A DNA stretch of 64,000 nucleotides, from contig OY744467.1 in assembly GCA_963556145.1 (NCBI GenBank), forward strand, positions 2,976,001 through 3,040,000, written 5' to 3'. Below, in pieces: positions 61,922 to 64,000 of the stretch. The first letter of the stretch is position 1, and every line of letters begins with the position of its first letter. The notes below the pieces were generated by a model that made no database searches, was not told the DNA's origin, and worked only from the letters and a program-made list of their open reading frames with translations. Position numbers and translations under genes: made by a program. The stretch is from Hygrocybe punicea. Taxonomy: Eukaryota > Basidiomycota > Agaricomycetes > Agaricales > Hygrophoraceae.

Positions 61922-62961
61922 ACGTTGCACCCACAATACCGCTACCAGGCCCCCATCGAAGATCCCAGTATCGCTAAATCCATCATCAACCGCATGCTCG
62001 ATTCTCAGGTTTGCATTTCGCAATGAGAACTCTTAGCCATGTCGTCCGACGCTTGCTGTCATATGAAGGATCTCACCACTTCGAATGAGGTCACCACTGA
62101 GACCAACAACGTAAAGGTCTTCCACTTTCACACACCCGAAATCCCCACCCACGCCTGCCAACACTGTCAGGAAAATGTCCCGCTCTTCGTCAGCCGAGAC
62201 TCAGTCCCTCTCCATGCTGTCTACCTGCTCATCAATGGAAAATTCATATTTGAGTGCCTCCTCGACAATGGCTCCATGATCATCGGCATGCAACGTGACA
62301 TTTGGGAAAAACTTGGTTACGGCCTCCAAAACATGAAGATGCGGATGCAGTTGGCAAATAAAAGCAACAATGACACCCTCAGCTGGATTGCCAACCTCAA
62401 ATTTACCTTCGGCAACGTCAATCTATTCCTCCAAGTCATCAACGACGCCCCCTACGAGATTCTCATCAGCCGCCCCTTCTTCACGCTTTCTGAGGCCCTC
62501 ACGAAAGATTACGAAAACAGAGAGCAACAAGTCACAATGACGGATCCAAACACTGGTGCTGTCATCACCTTGCCCACCATCAAGCACAACCAGAAGAACC
62601 GACAAGAGCGGTCTGACACCGGAAAGCTGGATTTTTAGAAGTCGAGGACCCGGAGATTCCTCTCAGGAAGGACACACCGGGAGATGAGAAGCCACCACTT
62701 GAAAGCAACCACACATATACCACAAACTATTCTTCCCTTTTGCCATTTCCCTTAGAAGAGGACTTATGTTTTTCTATTGATTTAGATTCTCTTCATCTCA
62801 GCCTCAGACTGCCACCCAGTATATCTCTTTGTTGACCGATGTACAAAATCAGATACCAATACCCTTCCTTCCTCTTGTTCCGTCTCTGCTCCCATGTCAT
62901 CTGTTTCCTCTTTGAATGTTTGTAACAGCACCCCTACTGAACACACTGCTTATATCTTGTA

Positions 62962-64000
62962 CTAGTGGGGTGTGGGCCATTGCTTTGCATGGCAGGTTAC
63001 TCATCCCTTTTTAGCAATGAGAGCATAAGTATATACAAATCATATGGAATTATTACCCTGCTATGATAATAAATATTTGCAAAGTTATTGATATTTCTTG
63101 TATTATTACATACTGATGCTATTCAGATACGATTCTGAACCACACTACAATGATATACATTTCATAATTGATTATATCCTGTTCCTTCCAATTTTTCATA
63201 ACCCAATATCAGATCCCACATTGGCATCTTTCATATCAAGTTTGCAGTGTTCATAGACTGTCCATGGGCAGGGCCAGTGATTAGCTGGCCCTGCCCTCCA
63301 TTCAAGGGCAAAGGGCTAAGTCAGGAAACAGCTGGCCCAGCCCTCTTAGATATTAGGGGTACAAGTATGTGGTTTAGCTTACTCTAACCATAAATACTTT
63401 AGCATTTCCTAAACCACCAAGCTTATATAGTTAGTTCCCATAGTTGGAGATCCTTTTAGCCTTGGGGTCCCCAACAGGTTCATAACTCCACAGTATCAAA
63501 GGCTACCAAAAATGGCTCATAACTATACCTACAACTTGAACCTGTATAGTTGAGCACATGCACTGATGATCCTTGATAATTCAAAATGAAGAAATTCAAA
63601 TTTAGCAGACTACAAAAGCTACAAGTTGGGTATGCAGATAAAAGGCTTAATGTGGAAGGAGAAATTATGAAGAAATATATTGGAGATTTTGATTTTAATA
63701 ATGACAATGTAGATTACAATACTGTTATTAGAGAGTGCATAGAGACAGATTTTTGAGCATGTACAAATTTTTGAGATGGAGGACCAGGGCTGATCCTGGG
63801 CCAACTCTGACCTGGCCTTGACCTGGCCCTTATGACCCAGGGCCAGGGCCAGCTGAAGGTGGACCGGACCTCAAGGGCCAGGGTCAGGGCCAGTAAAATC
63901 AGCTGAGGGACAGCCTGGGCTGACCCATGGACAGTCTGAACTGTGTTCATGTTGGCATATATATAACTACTTCACTACTTTATCATTAGTCATAGTTACT
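62962..64000 (+). repeat. Family A relative, right end outside the window
   Basis: Begins CTAGTGGGGTGTGGGCCATTGCTTTGCATGGCAGG, a variant of the family A 5' hairpin (CCAT..ATGG stem kept). The following AT-rich body is not closely similar to family A. It interrupts gypsy copy 2. The other end lies beyond 64000 or is masked by the hAT-like insert. Confidence 0.4.
63255..63942. mobile_element. hAT-like non-autonomous element, GGGCCAG-rich
   Basis: 688 bp, ends with AGACTGTCCATGGG on the left and its complement near the right end (5 extra bases there). Exact 8-bp duplication GTGTTCAT (63247-63254, 63943-63950). Subterminal GGCCAGGGCCAG motifs at both ends, AT-rich middle. Confidence 0.75.

Larger units (their letters stand above)
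59136..62638 (+). pseudogene. Gag and protease of gypsy copy 2
   Basis: Gag frame from ATG 59136, with a shift near 59370, continuing to 59779 where a hAT-like element is inserted, then from 60664 to 61547 (zinc knuckle CLFCNNPFHHICDC at about 60925). The protease part (62039-62638) is open for 199 codons and keeps the active-site stretch LLDNGSMIIGM, with Asn in place of Ser/Thr after the Asp, plus 'APYEILISRPFF'. Useful as a reference for the damaged copy 1. Confidence 0.8.
57854..62961 (+). mobile_element. Ty3/gypsy element, copy 2, truncated
   Basis: Same family as copy 1: LTR 57854-58631, gag from 59136, protease to 62638, and then the start of the linker to RT; it stops at 62961 where another repeat begins, so RT, integrase and the 3' LTR are missing. 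It carries three insertions in gag-protease (59777-60663, 61548-61776, 61795-61921). Copy 1 gives the empty site for each. Confidence 0.85.

Overview
The window looks like nuclear DNA of a mushroom-forming basidiomycete (Agaricomycetes). The evidence is a set of conserved eukaryotic genes split by many introns of 42-58 bp with short intergenic gaps, surrounded by KDZ and Ty3/gypsy transposons typical of that group. No rRNA, tRNA, CRISPR array or bacterial-type operon was seen.

Layout: (1) 1-34.4 kb is a transposon graveyard. It holds a decayed KDZ transposase (1-3.0 kb), a stack of nested foldback (Tc1/mariner-like) elements and hairpin-ended repeats here called family A (3.1-8.0 kb), and a Ty3/gypsy retrotransposon (8880-23337) inflated by insertions, with an antisense zinc-knuckle gene between pol and the 3' LTR. 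These are followed by more family A, hAT-like elements, and two independent 1655-bp solo LTRs inside one hAT-like element. (2) 34.4-42.5 kb is a compact gene island: a THO1/SARNP-like SAP protein, HAP2/NF-YA, an unknown protein, ribosomal protein uS13 (RPS18), cytosolic/mitochondrial alanyl-tRNA synthetase and ATP synthase OSCP (ATP5). (3) 42.5-64 kb is again repeat-rich: a large zinc-finger transposase-like pseudogene, family A, a MULE-like element, foldbacks, a purine/pyrimidine-skewed tract and a second, broken gypsy copy.

The island genes serve basic functions: mRNP assembly, CCAAT-dependent transcription (HAP2 controls respiratory genes in yeast), translation (uS13, AlaRS) and oxidative phosphorylation (OSCP). 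Two divergent pairs (THO1/HAP2, AlaRS/ATP5) share very short promoters. By my splice reconstruction, 4 of 23 introns are GC-AG.

The most unusual signals are: family A elements, whose two ends are both hairpins and which insert with no target-site duplication in three reconstructed empty sites; a conserved 54-55 bp palindrome centred on TCAATTGA, found in at least five copies' worth of otherwise different non-autonomous elements; and the antisense gene carried by the gypsy element. All coordinates and splice sites come from reading the sequence; no database search was made.
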